A stretch of DNA of 64,000 nt from Scytolyngbya sp. HA4215-MV1 (GCA_019359045.1 JAHHIA010000018.1:23556-87555), one strand, 5' to 3'; positions 36,947 to 46,184 are shown, counted from the stretch's first letter. Numbers and translations are program-made. The notes: generated by a model not told the origin, from the letters alone.

Positions 36947-38155
36947 TCAGCTTTCAGGCAATTGATATTGAGCCACAATTCGCTTGGCATACTCTGGCAC
37001 ATGGGCATCCAGCTTTTCAGGATGCTGCCGTCTGACATAGAGATAATTGCGTGTAAAGTGGGAGTCGATCGAAAATCGAGCATATTCCAGCCCCTTGGGA
37101 CCCATCTTTTCAATGACCACGCCCATTAGCTTGGCTGCCCACATGGGCAAAGTCACCCCTTTGTCATAGGCTGGAATACTTTGCTGCACCGCATTCCGCC
37201 GATCGCCCTGAGACATCACAGGTTGAGTTTCCAACTGCTCGTGCACCAAATCCAACATTTCCTGCCCACAATCGTTGCGAACTACAATCCACTGCCAGCC
37301 AAACGGCGCGCCCATGTAGCCCACTACCAAGTCAGCCAAAGAGTTGACATAATCAAAACAACTCATGCAAGAAGGGGCAAACACATCTTTCAGTTGATTC
37401 GTTTTTAGCCCAAAAAAAGGCACCAACTCCGTCGAGCCATCTTCATGCTTAAAGTGAACGCGAAAATCTTGCATGAACTCGTAATGCACCACCGTGTCCG
37501 GAGATCGACTCGTGGTTTCCAAAAATTTTTGCAAGCCTGCCCGCGTTACATTATCCACACAAGGGGTACCGAGCACATAGAGCTTCTCTAGCCCTAATTG
37601 TTGCTCCACTGCCCGCAGCGCCTGAATTTGACACCCCACCCCAATCACTAACAATCGCTTCATGCCCGATTGCTCAATCTGTTCCAATACAGAGAGGTTG
37701 GGGGAAAGGGTTGGTTTATTCACCCGCGCAGCTAAAATTTCTTCAGCGGTGTGCGCAATCACAGGTTTTGGCTGGAATCGATCGGCTTCCGTGTTCTGAA
37801 CACAAACGACCCCTTCCACCATGCCACGATTCAGCATTTCGATCGCGATCGTGCTAACGATCCCTGTCCACTGTGCCCCTGAGATCGGTTCTCGCTTGCG
37901 TGCTGCCATCATGTCCTGGCTCACACCAAAATACCAATCATCTGAAGTATCCAGGTTGCGGCTTCGCCCATGCACCTGTTCCTCCAGTTCCTGGATTTGC
38001 TGATGAATAAAAGCGCAAGCTTCCTTTACATAATGAATATAGTAGGTATCGCACAAACCACACTCACTACACAGTTCTTTGGCAGGACGGCGACTCGAAG
38101 GCTTCAGCGCTCTAGCTTTCTTGTGTTTGGGGAAATCGGGAACTACGGAGGTCAT
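36947..38155 (-). CDS. bciB: 3,8-divinyl (proto)chlorophyllide 8-vinyl reductase, ferredoxin type
   Basis: A 402-residue iron-sulfur flavoprotein of the F420-hydrogenase beta-subunit family that reduces the 8-vinyl group during chlorophyll a synthesis (slr1923 type). Cysteine clusters for 4Fe-4S centres are seen in LCSECGLCDTYY near the N-terminus and APSCMSCFDYVNSLADL near residue 270. The flavin part has VIGVGCQIQALRAVEQQLG and LGTPCVDNVTR. The frame is open 31 residues further upstream, but ATG 38155 gives the known cyanobacterial N-terminus (MTSVVPDFPKHKKARALKP). This is the strongest marker in the window for an oxygenic phototroph. Confidence 0.92.
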   Translation of the reverse strand: MTSVVPDFPKHKKARALKPSSRRPAKELCSECGLCDTYYIHYVKEACAFIHQQIQELEEQVHGRSRNLDTSDDWYFGVSQDMMAARKREPISGAQWTGIVSTIAIEMLNRGMVEGVVCVQNTEADRFQPKPVIAHTAEEILAARVNKPTLSPNLSVLEQIEQSGMKRLLVIGVGCQIQALRAVEQQLGLEKLYVLGTPCVDNVTRAGLQKFLETTSRSPDTVVHYEFMQDFRVHFKHEDGSTELVPFFGLKTNQLKDVFAPSCMSCFDYVNSLADLVVGYMGAPFGWQWIVVRNDCGQEMLDLVHEQLETQPVMSQGDRRNAVQQSIPAYDKGVTLPMWAAKLMGVVIEKMGPKGLEYARFSIDSHFTRNYLYVRRQHPEKLDAHVPEYAKRIVAQYQLPES

Positions 38156-38616
38156 TCGAGAAACAATGGGGATATCGAGAATTCCTTTCCCAACAATACC
38201 CCAGAGTTGGGAGAAGAAAATGCCTTTTCCCAGCATTCCTCCGCCCAACTCCTACAATTTTCATTTTGAAGCATCCTGTTCAAGGTCTCGGACATCGATA
38301 ATTGTCCATGACAAAAGCCTGTTTGGAATCCATCAGCCCCTCAGAGACATCCCCTTCGCGGTTGGCTCAGCACAATAAAGCCTGTTCAGGTTTTATGTGC
38401 TTGAGGAGTTTTCCTGGCTCTAACTCAATTTGTGCTGATCCGGCGTAGGAGCGTGGCATTTGGTGCGAAATCCTGGCTTAACCTGAAAATCGTTGTTCAA
38501 ATGCCACGCCCCTACAGGGTTTGACAGCTCCAACACAAAATCCATCAGAAGCAGGAGCTTTCTACCCATTAGTGATCGTAATCTCGGTATTTTGTTGTGC
38601 TGGTGGTGAAACAACA
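38156..38616. other. Intergenic region holding one copy of the 160-bp repeat
   Basis: It lies between the bciB start and the end of the zinc-ribbon gene, both on the minus strand. The main content is the dispersed repeat at 38412-38570. The promoter of bciB should lie in 38160-38400. Confidence 0.55.
38412..38570 (+). repeat. Dispersed ~160-bp repeat, copy C, with internal hairpin
   Basis: It is closely similar to 42751-42916 in the same orientation, with substitutions and small indels. The centre (38445-38516) is a strong inverted repeat: GTAGGAGCGTGGCATTTG against the complement of GTAGGGGCGTGGCATTTG, 17 of 18 paired. The 3' part shares CAGCTCCAACACAAAATCCA between copies. No coding capacity. 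Probably a MITE-like or REP-like element. Confidence 0.85.
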
Positions 38617-39429
38617 TTACTGACGAACTGTCTGAAAAGACGCAACGCTGGAGCGCTCGATCTCATCCAGTAACTTTTGTGCTTTCAATCGCCGTCCCAG
38701 TCGCTGTTTCAGAATTGCCAGCTTATTCAAACAATCTTGCAGCTCATCCAACGTTGGACGCAAGGGCTTCAAACTACTTACCAGGATAGGCACAATTTCC
38801 CTATCCACAAATCTTTGATTGGATTGGATTAATTGAACCAGCGTATAAATAACACCGCCTAAAATTACAAGCCCACTCAACCCGGCTAACCATTCAGGGG
38901 CCTGATTGAACACGGCGAACAATACACAGACCAGGACAAAAGCCACGATCGTCAACAAACAGCCCAAACCACTTTCTCGATCGAAGCGAGTTTCATTAGA
39001 AAAGCGAGCTTCTACAAGAGGAGAGAGGAGATAAAAAGGTTCTTCAATTAGAGCAGCTCTGGTATCAGCAGACAGCGATCGTGGATTCCATTGAATCAAT
39101 TCCTCAATTTCTAGTCGATTCCGATAGCATTGATCCAGATTGGGAAAAGTTTCTTGAATCAAGTGAGTTAAATTAGAAGACAAACTTTTACTCACCGTTT
39201 GATAAAGATCAGGATTTGCCGATAAATGAATATGACAAGATTGGCATTCAGCTAAATATCCAACCAATTCACCGTCACCCAATGAAATGTAGTAAAGATG
39301 CCCAACTTTCCCCACTCTAGAAACTGAAAAGGGACGAGCTTGACGGCATACTGGGCAAAAATCAGCCACATAACCCAATTTTTTTACTGTTCTTTTGGTA
39401 CCCCAAATAATGACCCAGAAAATAGACAT
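38617..39429 (-). CDS. Zinc-ribbon, two-TM protein of unknown function
   Basis: A 270-residue protein. Residues about 24-70 carry two CxxC pairs (CPVC and CQSC) forming a probable zinc ribbon. Two adjacent membrane helices lie at about 155-175 and 182-202 (LLTIVAFVLVCVLFAVF and LAGLSGLVILGGVIYTLV). A charged C-terminal helical tail (about 225-265; ILKQRLGRRLKAQKLLDEIERS) could form a coiled coil. No known family is recognised. The first residues (MSIFWVIIWGTKR) are hydrophobic and may be a short anchor. Confidence 0.65.
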   Translation of the reverse strand: MSIFWVIIWGTKRTVKKLGYVADFCPVCRQARPFSVSRVGKVGHLYYISLGDGELVGYLAECQSCHIHLSANPDLYQTVSKSLSSNLTHLIQETFPNLDQCYRNRLEIEELIQWNPRSLSADTRAALIEEPFYLLSPLVEARFSNETRFDRESGLGCLLTIVAFVLVCVLFAVFNQAPEWLAGLSGLVILGGVIYTLVQLIQSNQRFVDREIVPILVSSLKPLRPTLDELQDCLNKLAILKQRLGRRLKAQKLLDEIERSSVASFQTVRQ

Positions 39430-39792
39430 CTAAGTTCTCCAATTCTAAAGTGTCGTTCGCTAAATTCCAGATGCGAACTCATCACCATCTTTCTATTTTT
39501 CTGTTTTTGTTTCATTGTTTATGCAATATACCCATCTACTACAGTCGTTTTCATTTGCATGAGCCATACTCAGACCCATCGACTTATCCACTCATCCACC
39601 AAGCGATGGCTGACTCATCCGAAAATTGCTAGGTCACTACAATTAACCGTCGGATGGGCAAAGAACATCGCCCATGCCCATCGACGAGACTATAGCCCTT
39701 TTCAAGGGTGTGAATTACAGTGAGGGTGCTTTGCACCCCGCTGTAATTCACACCTCTGTACTTCACTCAGGTGAAAACTGCTATAAATTACA
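39430..39792. other. Intergenic region with a long hairpin
   Basis: It contains the inverted repeat at 39707-39754, which lies just downstream of the protease gene. The rest shows no supported gene. Confidence 0.5.
39707..39754. repeat. Near-perfect long inverted repeat, hairpin
   Basis: The left arm GGTGTGAATTACAG continues to TGAGGGTGC, the loop is TTT, and the right arm GCACCCCG continues to CTGTAATTCACACC. It pairs over about 22 bp with one bulge. It stands 39 bp beyond the protease stop codon (minus strand) and may end that transcript, though a U-run is lacking. It resembles in size and loop the hairpin at 8689-8731. Confidence 0.85.
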
Positions 39793-41025
39793 TTAAATAC
39801 ACCGCCCCTTGCTCTGAAGTCGCCAGGTTGGCAGTGCGGGATTATCGCAAGCATCATAGACAAGCTTGCCGATATTGCCTGCTCCACGAGTCCCATAAGC
39901 ACTATTGGGAAACTGGGCATTTTGCCCAAACCAGGATGATCCCTGCAACTGGGGGCCCCCCACATACCCATAGCTGGTGACCCCAACGACTACATTTCGC
40001 ACACTGGCAGTCCCATAGGTGCCACCCAAAGCATTATCACCAAAGTTGACCAACCAGGGTCCCCCACTTGAACCACCCGTCATGGCTGATCCCAGGAGCG
40101 TATTCTTCAAGTTGCCAGATCCTAAGAAGGCTCCATAGGCAGTGTTGAGTTGCATTCTCAGCCCCGAATCAAAAGCACCGGGATAGCCGAGCTGGGTGAT
40201 TGCGGCAAAGAGCTTGTTACCAAAAACGCTCTGAAAGCTGGCTGCGGGAACAGCAAAACTATAGCCATTCCAGCCATAGCCAAACCAACCAACCAGGTTG
40301 CCTGCTTGTTGCCCCAGGCTGTTGTTGTTGAGCGCCACCAGTGCCAGGTCGTTGTTGCAGACAACACCCGCGACGGTGCAGGTATCTGTGCCGTTGAAGT
40401 AGCTGGTGGCAATGATATATTGGCTGCTTTCAAACGATCGATAAGGTTCACTGGCATTGTTTTTGGCCGGCACAAACAGAACCTTGCGCGCCCAACCTGC
40501 ACTGCCACGTCCATATTCATGGACACAGTGGGCGGCTGTGAGCAACAAACTCCTGCCAATCATGGACGCTGAACACACGAAATTATAAGTGTTGCCGCCA
40601 AAAGCCATGTATAGCTTTCCCGTTCTGACATAAGGGCTGGTCTGAACCGGATTGGCAGTACCACCCAGTACACGAGACGTAGTGTAGGGAATTTGAGATG
40701 TGCCAAAAGATAAGGGTGAAACAATTTGACTCCCTAATTGGGAAGTAATATCCGAAGCTGGGATCGCACCTGAATTATTGATCAAAGTGCTGGCATTGGC
40801 TGGAGCAATAGCGGAGGTGATAGAGGATGTAACTGGCATCCGCGATCGCAACTGACTATCTGGCAAGATATTAAATTGTTGGCTTTTGTATGACTGAGTT
40901 GCCGTATCCGATGAAACGGTTAGGGATTTGCTGTTAGCAGTTTGCGCGATCGCGCCATGACTATTCAGAAATGTGAGTAACAATCCAGTCGAAACAATCG
41001 TTAATGGTTTAGGTGTTACCTGCAT
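39793..41025 (-). CDS. Secreted trypsin-like serine protease
   Basis: A 410-residue protein with a signal peptide (about 1-27, ending GAIAQ), a ~100-residue Ser/Thr/Asn-rich pro-region, and a chymotrypsin-fold S1 domain (about 130-400). The catalytic triad is visible: His in LTAAHCVHEYG, Asp in CNNDLALVAL, Ser in TGGSSGGPW. Cysteine positions (FVCSAS/AAHC, CTVAGVVC) fit disulfides of an exported enzyme. The pro-region suggests activation by processing. A palindrome (41066-41083) 41 bp upstream of the start may be an operator. The target is unknown. Confidence 0.9.
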   Translation of the reverse strand: MQVTPKPLTIVSTGLLLTFLNSHGAIAQTANSKSLTVSSDTATQSYKSQQFNILPDSQLRSRMPVTSSITSAIAPANASTLINNSGAIPASDITSQLGSQIVSPLSFGTSQIPYTTSRVLGGTANPVQTSPYVRTGKLYMAFGGNTYNFVCSASMIGRSLLLTAAHCVHEYGRGSAGWARKVLFVPAKNNASEPYRSFESSQYIIATSYFNGTDTCTVAGVVCNNDLALVALNNNSLGQQAGNLVGWFGYGWNGYSFAVPAASFQSVFGNKLFAAITQLGYPGAFDSGLRMQLNTAYGAFLGSGNLKNTLLGSAMTGGSSGGPWLVNFGDNALGGTYGTASVRNVVVGVTSYGYVGGPQLQGSSWFGQNAQFPNSAYGTRGAGNIGKLVYDACDNPALPTWRLQSKGRCI

Positions 41026-41873
41026 AGTGTCCTCGTTCGTATGCTGAATTGGGCATCAAAAATTGACAGTGAAAATTCACTGTTAAGCGTGATGATGGGA
41101 TAGCAACTGCACAGCTGCACCATCAACAGAGCAAACATAGACAATGATGGAGACAGGGCGCCGCCAATTGCCCCATCTATGTGCCACTCATGGACTGAAG
41201 TGACTGATCGAATTCTCTAAAGTACGTGTATGAGCGAACCAGATACAACAAAAGTTTGGACTGCTTTCTCCTCATTCCCACTTGTCATCACAGCGCCCAG
41301 TGACTTATCAGTCAGTCAAGCAGGTTTTATGCAAACCTATCGTTGAATTGACTTCAATCCTGGTTGAACGTTCACCCATGACCCACTGTGATCACTAAGA
41401 AACAGCTTGTAACTCGTCCAGAAATTACCCGAAAATCAATCCCTAAATGAAGGGAGTATCGATGCATTGGATTCCATTGGATAGAATTTAGGCAAGATAG
41501 CTTCCAGTCGAAAACCTTTGCATTCCAAGACACTTATTTTTATTGGCAGCTATTTAATTGTCCTGTGCACGAATATATCCTCGAAAAAATTAAACGTCAA
41601 TCCCCTGAGAGGGGTAGAGGATAGCGGGTAGATACACCATCATTTTGTCACCTATGCATTGCCATACGATGGAGCTAGCTTGTGAGCGTAAAGTTCATCC
41701 TATCCAGAAATCGTAGAAAGATGAGAACTAGCTGAAATCTTTCTAAAAAACTTCTCTCCCAACTATCAGCTTTTTCGACCAAACTCCTTAAGCCTTTATC
41801 ATTTTGTGCGCGTGGAGGCAGGCAACAATCGTCCCATAGCAGCAGTGACTCATTTGATTGCAGGAGAACCCCC
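41026..41873. other. Long divergent intergenic region
   Basis: About 850 bp between the protease (minus) and SDR (plus) genes. It contains the palindrome at 41066-41083 and the small hairpin CCCCTGAGAGGGG near 41605. A 66-codon minus-strand frame (41675-41875) has no support. GCAGGAGAACCCCC just before 41874 is the SDR ribosome-binding site. The rest may be decayed sequence. Confidence 0.5.
41066..41083. promoter_or_regulatory. Palindrome upstream of the protease gene, possible operator
   Basis: ACAGTGAA-AA-TTCACTGT, two perfect 8-bp half-sites, 41 bp upstream of the protease ATG. Size and symmetry fit a dimeric repressor site; no regulator gene is adjacent. Confidence 0.4.
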
Positions 41874-42671
41874 ATGAATCTGGAAGGTAAAGTTGTCCTG
41901 GTAACAGGCAGTAGTCAAGGGATTGGACAAGGGATTGTGTTGCGGTTGGCGCAAGCAGGCGCAGATGTGGTGATTAACTATCGATCTCATCCCGAAGGTG
42001 CAGAGGAAACCCTAGAAAAAGTGCAAGCGATCGGCGGACGTTGCCACATGGCACAGTGCCCCAGTTCTCAAGGGTTTACGGTCAAGGCAGATCTCGGCAG
42101 CATAGAAGAAGTCCGCCAACTGATTGCAGAAAGCATCCAGCACTTTGGCAGATTGGATGTGTTGGTCAACAATGCCGGTATTGAAAAACACGCACCTTTT
42201 TGGGAAGTCACCGAAGCCGATTATGATGCTGTGCTCAACGTCAATTTGAAAGGGGTATTCTTTGCCACGCAAGCCTTTGTGCAACATCTAATTGCCACCC
42301 AACGCTCTGGCAAAATTATCAACATTAGCTCAGTTCATGAAGAGTTGCCTTTCCCAAACTTCACTGCCTATTGTGTGAGCAAAGGGGGCATGAGAATGTT
42401 TACCCGCAACCTGGCAGTGGAACTGGGTCCTTTGGGCATTACCATCAACAATGTGGCACCGGGGGCGATCGAAACCCCCATCAACACAAAACTATTGAAT
42501 GACCCCACTAAACTCAATGCCCTGCTCCAAAACATTCCCCTCAACCGCTTAGGACAACCCGCTGATGTTGCTTCTCTCGTCGCCTTCCTGGCATCGTCTA
42601 ACGCAGACTACATCACCGGCTCAACCTTTGTTGTGGATGGCGGCCTATTGTGGAATTATCACGAGCAATAG
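41874..42671 (+). CDS. Short-chain dehydrogenase, glucose 1-dehydrogenase-like
   Basis: A 265-residue classical SDR. The cofactor motif TGSSQGIGQG, NNAG at about 98-101, the catalytic Ser in NISSVHEE and Y-x-x-x-K in AYCVSKGG are intact. The C-terminal half (SSVHEELPFPNFTAYCVSKGG, PGAIETPIN, ASSNADYITGSTFVVDGG) is most like glucose 1-dehydrogenases. An 11-residue stretch (RCHMAQCPSSQ, about 54-64) sits where homologues go straight from IGG to GFTVKADLG, and looks like an insertion. AGGAG upstream supports the ATG. It is first of a same-strand run of redox genes to 48504, separated from the next by the 160-bp repeat. Confidence 0.88.
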   Translation: MNLEGKVVLVTGSSQGIGQGIVLRLAQAGADVVINYRSHPEGAEETLEKVQAIGGRCHMAQCPSSQGFTVKADLGSIEEVRQLIAESIQHFGRLDVLVNNAGIEKHAPFWEVTEADYDAVLNVNLKGVFFATQAFVQHLIATQRSGKIINISSVHEELPFPNFTAYCVSKGGMRMFTRNLAVELGPLGITINNVAPGAIETPINTKLLNDPTKLNALLQNIPLNRLGQPADVASLVAFLASSNADYITGSTFVVDGGLLWNYHEQ

Positions 42672-42750
42672 ACAAGCATCAGGTGTGTCAGATGGAGGAT
42701 CGCTACAAGTGCTGAAAAAGCTCTGTTCACTGAAGCGCTATGAGCCAAAA

Positions 42751-42916
42751 TCCTGGTTCTGACTCAATTTATCCTGATCCGGCGTAGGGGCGCGCAGCAT
42801 TTGGTGCGAAATCCTTGCTTAACCTAGAAAATCGTTGTCCAAATGCCAAGCTCCTAAAGGGTTTTGACAGCTCCAACACAAAATCCATCAGAAGCAACCA
42901 AATCGTTCTCCCCATT
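42751..42916 (+). repeat. Dispersed ~160-bp repeat, copy D
   Basis: The second copy of the repeat at 38412-38570, same orientation, about 4.3 kb away. It shares TGATCCGGCGTAGG, GCATTTGGTGCGAAATCC, and AGCTCCAACACAAAATCCAT. Here the hairpin arms are less well preserved (GTAGGGGCGCGCAGCATTTGG against CCAAATGCCAAGCTCCTAA), so this copy is more decayed. It sits between the SDR and the FAD reductase genes. Confidence 0.85.
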
Positions 42917-42938
42917 AAAACTTAGACAGGAGTAATTC

Positions 42939-44282
42939 ATGCTTGCAAGTTTGGTCAGCATCAAGAATCCGCTTGCCCGAAGTTTGACTGCGGCAGTCAC
43001 AATTGGTTCGGCGATAACTTTGACTGCTGCGATTGTTTTGGGAGCAACTAACGCAAAGGATGAATCTGCTTACAAGACCGCGATTTATACCACTTTGGCA
43101 GGCACAGGCTTTGGCGCACTTTTGGGGTTGGTTTATCAGGGTCAAGCGAATCAATCAGCTTCTGCGAAACCATTGACTGATCAATCCTCTGCCCCAATGG
43201 TTGAAGGCTCGGGTTGGCAGGATTGGCGGAATTTTGTTGTAGTTCGCAAGGTGAAAGAAAGCGAGGAAATTACTTCCTTTTATTTAAAACCTGTCGATGG
43301 TGGAGCAATTCCCAAATTCCAACCAGGGCAATTTCTGACGATAAAGCTGGAGATTCCTGGACAACCTCGTCCCATCATTCGTACCTATTCGCTCTCCGAC
43401 TACCCCGATCCTTGCGACTATTATCGTCTCTCTATTAAGCGAGAAAGTGCTCCCAAGGAACTGGATGTGCCACCGGGAATTGCCTCAAACTTTATGCACG
43501 ATCAGGTACAGGAAGGGACGGTGATTCCAGCAAAATCGCCCAGTGGCAAGTTTGTATTAGATTTGCAGAAAACGTTGCCTGCGGTGCTGATCAGCAATGG
43601 GGTGGGGATTACGCCGATGATGAGTATGGCAAAAGCGGCAACTCAGCTGAAGCTCGATCGCCCCATCTGGTTTGTGCATGGTGCTAGAGATGGTAGATTT
43701 CATGCTTTCCGGGAAGAAGTAAGCGCGATCGCCCAACAAAATTCCAACCTGAACCTCCACTTTGTCTATAGTCGTCCTCGACCAGAAGACGAAGGTCACT
43801 ATCACAGTACAGGCTATGCCGATACTGCCCTAATTCAAACCCTGGTGCAGCAAGAAGCCGAATACTTTCTCTGTGGTTCTCCTCCATTTATGCAATCCTT
43901 GCGAGAGGGGCTGCAAGCCGCAGGGGTTCCCACCAGCCGCATCTTTTTTGAAGCCTTTAGTAAAGGGAAACCTGCTCCCACCACAACCCAATCAACCACT
44001 GCACGTGACAATGACAAAATTGGCGGTGCAGAAGTTGTCTTTGCCCAATCTGGCAAGACTTTTACCTGGGATGCCAGTGCCGACAGCATTCTGGAATTTG
44101 CTGAAGCCAACGATCTTGAACCTCCCTATAGTTGTCGTCAGGGTATCTGCGGCACCTGCATGTGCAAAATCAGTGAAGGAGAAGTGGAATATCAAACCAC
44201 GCCCGTTGCAACGATCGACAACGGTTCTGCATTGATTTGTATTTCTAAACCCAAGACCGCGCGAGTGGTTTTGGAATTGTAA
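42939..44282 (+). CDS. Membrane-anchored FAD/2Fe-2S NAD(P)H reductase
   Basis: A 447-residue modular electron-transfer protein. A hydrophobic N-terminus (about 12-70; two candidate TMs in SAITLTAAIVLGAT and TTLAGTGFGALLGLVY) anchors it. A flavohaemoglobin-type reductase follows: FAD motif RTYSLSDYP (about 150), NAD motif ISNGVGITPMMSM (about 220) and YFLCGSPPFMQSL (about 310). A plant-type 2Fe-2S domain closes it (CRQGICGTCMC plus the distal Cys of ALICISKPK). No globin domain is present, so it probably passes electrons to a separate oxygenase or cytochrome. ACAGGAG gives a good start. A hairpin element follows before the GMC gene. Confidence 0.9.
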   Translation: MLASLVSIKNPLARSLTAAVTIGSAITLTAAIVLGATNAKDESAYKTAIYTTLAGTGFGALLGLVYQGQANQSASAKPLTDQSSAPMVEGSGWQDWRNFVVVRKVKESEEITSFYLKPVDGGAIPKFQPGQFLTIKLEIPGQPRPIIRTYSLSDYPDPCDYYRLSIKRESAPKELDVPPGIASNFMHDQVQEGTVIPAKSPSGKFVLDLQKTLPAVLISNGVGITPMMSMAKAATQLKLDRPIWFVHGARDGRFHAFREEVSAIAQQNSNLNLHFVYSRPRPEDEGHYHSTGYADTALIQTLVQQEAEYFLCGSPPFMQSLREGLQAAGVPTSRIFFEAFSKGKPAPTTTQSTTARDNDKIGGAEVVFAQSGKTFTWDASADSILEFAEANDLEPPYSCRQGICGTCMCKISEGEVEYQTTPVATIDNGSALICISKPKTARVVLEL

Positions 44283-44609
44283 AAAGTGCTGTACGGGCTT
44301 AGTAAGCATTTGGCGCATCGATTGTGAGAGATCGCAGCCATTGCTGTCTAAATGCTCAGCCCTACAAAATCTACATCTTATTGCTACAACCACGATCGTT
44401 AGAACATTCCAACACCTGGAATCAACAAAGGGCTTAAACCCCTTGTCCTAACCAAGTTGGCGATGGCTATATTTTGGGCATTACTCAACAACGGGATAAA
44501 AATGATGCTGAATGATTTGAAACTTCGTTCCAAATCATCCTGCTTTTCAGCAACGCTATATTTTGTTCCTAACCCATTATCCACCTCATTTAATTCATGG
44601 AAGAATGCT
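44283..44609. other. Intergenic region with a hairpin element
   Basis: It holds hairpin element copy B at 44290-44366. The frame of the next gene stays open back to 44457, but that part has no family similarity. Confidence 0.55.
44290..44366 (+). repeat. Dispersed hairpin element, copy B
   Basis: It begins TGTACGGGCTTAGTAAGCATTT and closes with CTAAATGCTCAGCCCTACA, which pair with a small internal loop. The core GCATTTGGCGC-x5-TTGTG is shared with 24354-24427. Same orientation as the other copies, just after the reductase stop. Confidence 0.75.
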
Positions 44610-46184
44610 ATGTCCAACCACTACGACATCATCATCGTTGGCACAGGCGCAGGTGGCGGCACGCTGGCATACCGACTGGCGCAGAGCGGTAAAAAGATTT
44701 TGATCCTGGAGCGAGGTCCCTTCATGCCCAGGGAAAAAGATAACTGGAACACTAAAGTTGTGTTTGGCAGCGATCGCTACCACAACCCAGAAGTCTGGTA
44801 CGACAAAGACGGCAAAGAAATTCATCCTGGCATGAGTTACTTTGTTGGTGGCAATACTAAAGTCTACGGTGCCGCCCTGTTTCGGTTACGTGAAAAAGAT
44901 TTTGAAAAATTTCAGCATAGAGATGGTGTATCCCCTGAATGGCCCTTGAAATACAAAGATTTTGAACCCTATTACGTTGAAGCAGAAAAACTTTACCAGG
45001 TTCATGGCAACAGTGGAGAAGATCCCACCGAACCGTTTCGTAGCCAGGAGTTTCCCTATCCTGCGGTAAGTCATGAACCTCGGATTGAGGAGGTTTCAGA
45101 TAGTCTCAAATTCCAAGGACTGAAGCCTTACCACACTCCTGTTGGCATTCGCTTAAATGAAGCGCAAGCATATCTGAGTCAATGTATTCGCTGCAACACT
45201 TGCGATGGCTATCCCTGTTTGGTGCAAGCCAAATCGGATGCCGAAATCAGTGCGGTGCGTCCAGCGATGGCACAGCAAAATGTTACATTATTGACGGAAG
45301 CCCACGTACTCAAACTGCACACGAGTCCTTCTGGGCGCGAAATTTCTAGCGTAGTGGTGGAGATGCGCGATCCGCAATCTGGACAGACGCAAGTGCAGCA
45401 GTTTTCTGGAGACGTGGTAGTCCTCGCTTGTGGGGCAATTAATTCCTCGGTGGTAATGTTACGATCGGCAAACGAACAGCATCCCACTGGACTCGCCAAC
45501 AGCTCTGACCTGGTAGGACGCAACTTCATGAAACATGTGTTGGGTTCCATCATTGGAGTCAGCAAAAAGCCCAATCCCACCCTGTTCCAAAAGACCCTCT
45601 CCGTCAATGATTTTTATTGGGGCGAGACGGGCTACGAGTATCCCATGGGACAAATTCAAACGCTGGGGAAAGTTAGCAAGGAAGCGCTAGAAGGCAATGC
45701 CGCAGCCTATGCCCCCCTGACTCCTGAAGAAGTTGCTAGCCATTCGATCGATTGGTGGTTGACGGTAGAAGATTTACCCGATTTCAACAATCGCGTGCGG
45801 GTGGAAAGCGACAAGATTATTCTTGAATACACTGAGAATAATTCCGAGTCTTACGATCGTCTGGAACAACGCTGGATTGAGATTCTCAAGTCGATCGAAT
45901 GTGGTCAATCGATTATGCCCAACTGTTCCTACTTTGCTGGGTCAGGCAAAACTTTTACAGGCAGGCTACCGATCGACGGAGTGGGACATCAGGTAGGAAC
46001 CTGCCGCTTTGGCGAAGATCCTAAAACTTCGGTGTTGGATCTTAATTGTCGTGCTCATGACATTGACAATCTCTATGTCGTAGATGGTAGTTTTTTCTGT
46101 TCCAGTGGTGCAGTGAATCCGACACTAACGATTATTGCCAATGCGTTGCGAGTGGGTGATCATTTAATTGAACGAATGAAGTAA
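44610..46184 (+). CDS. GMC-family oxidoreductase
   Basis: A 524-residue FAD-dependent alcohol/sugar oxidoreductase (glucose-methanol-choline family). The FAD site DIIIVGTGAGGGTLAYRLA opens the protein. GGNTKVYGAALFRLR is the second flavin signature. A cysteine-rich stretch CIRCNTCDGYPCLVQAKSDAE lies near residue 200, as in a subset with membrane or cytochrome partners. The C-terminal active site shows HQVGTCRFG and NPTLTIIANALRVGDHLI. I chose ATG 44610, which starts directly at the FAD strand. It follows the membrane FAD/2Fe-2S reductase and a glucose-dehydrogenase-like SDR, suggesting a shared sugar or alcohol substrate (inference). Confidence 0.9.
   Translation: MSNHYDIIIVGTGAGGGTLAYRLAQSGKKILILERGPFMPREKDNWNTKVVFGSDRYHNPEVWYDKDGKEIHPGMSYFVGGNTKVYGAALFRLREKDFEKFQHRDGVSPEWPLKYKDFEPYYVEAEKLYQVHGNSGEDPTEPFRSQEFPYPAVSHEPRIEEVSDSLKFQGLKPYHTPVGIRLNEAQAYLSQCIRCNTCDGYPCLVQAKSDAEISAVRPAMAQQNVTLLTEAHVLKLHTSPSGREISSVVVEMRDPQSGQTQVQQFSGDVVVLACGAINSSVVMLRSANEQHPTGLANSSDLVGRNFMKHVLGSIIGVSKKPNPTLFQKTLSVNDFYWGETGYEYPMGQIQTLGKVSKEALEGNAAAYAPLTPEEVASHSIDWWLTVEDLPDFNNRVRVESDKIILEYTENNSESYDRLEQRWIEILKSIECGQSIMPNCSYFAGSGKTFTGRLPIDGVGHQVGTCRFGEDPKTSVLDLNCRAHDIDNLYVVDGSFFCSSGAVNPTLTIIANALRVGDHLIERMK

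Noticed and set aside
44457..44609. N-terminal extension of the GMC oxidoreductase
   Set aside because: No family similarity; the FAD-binding strand begins right after ATG 44610.
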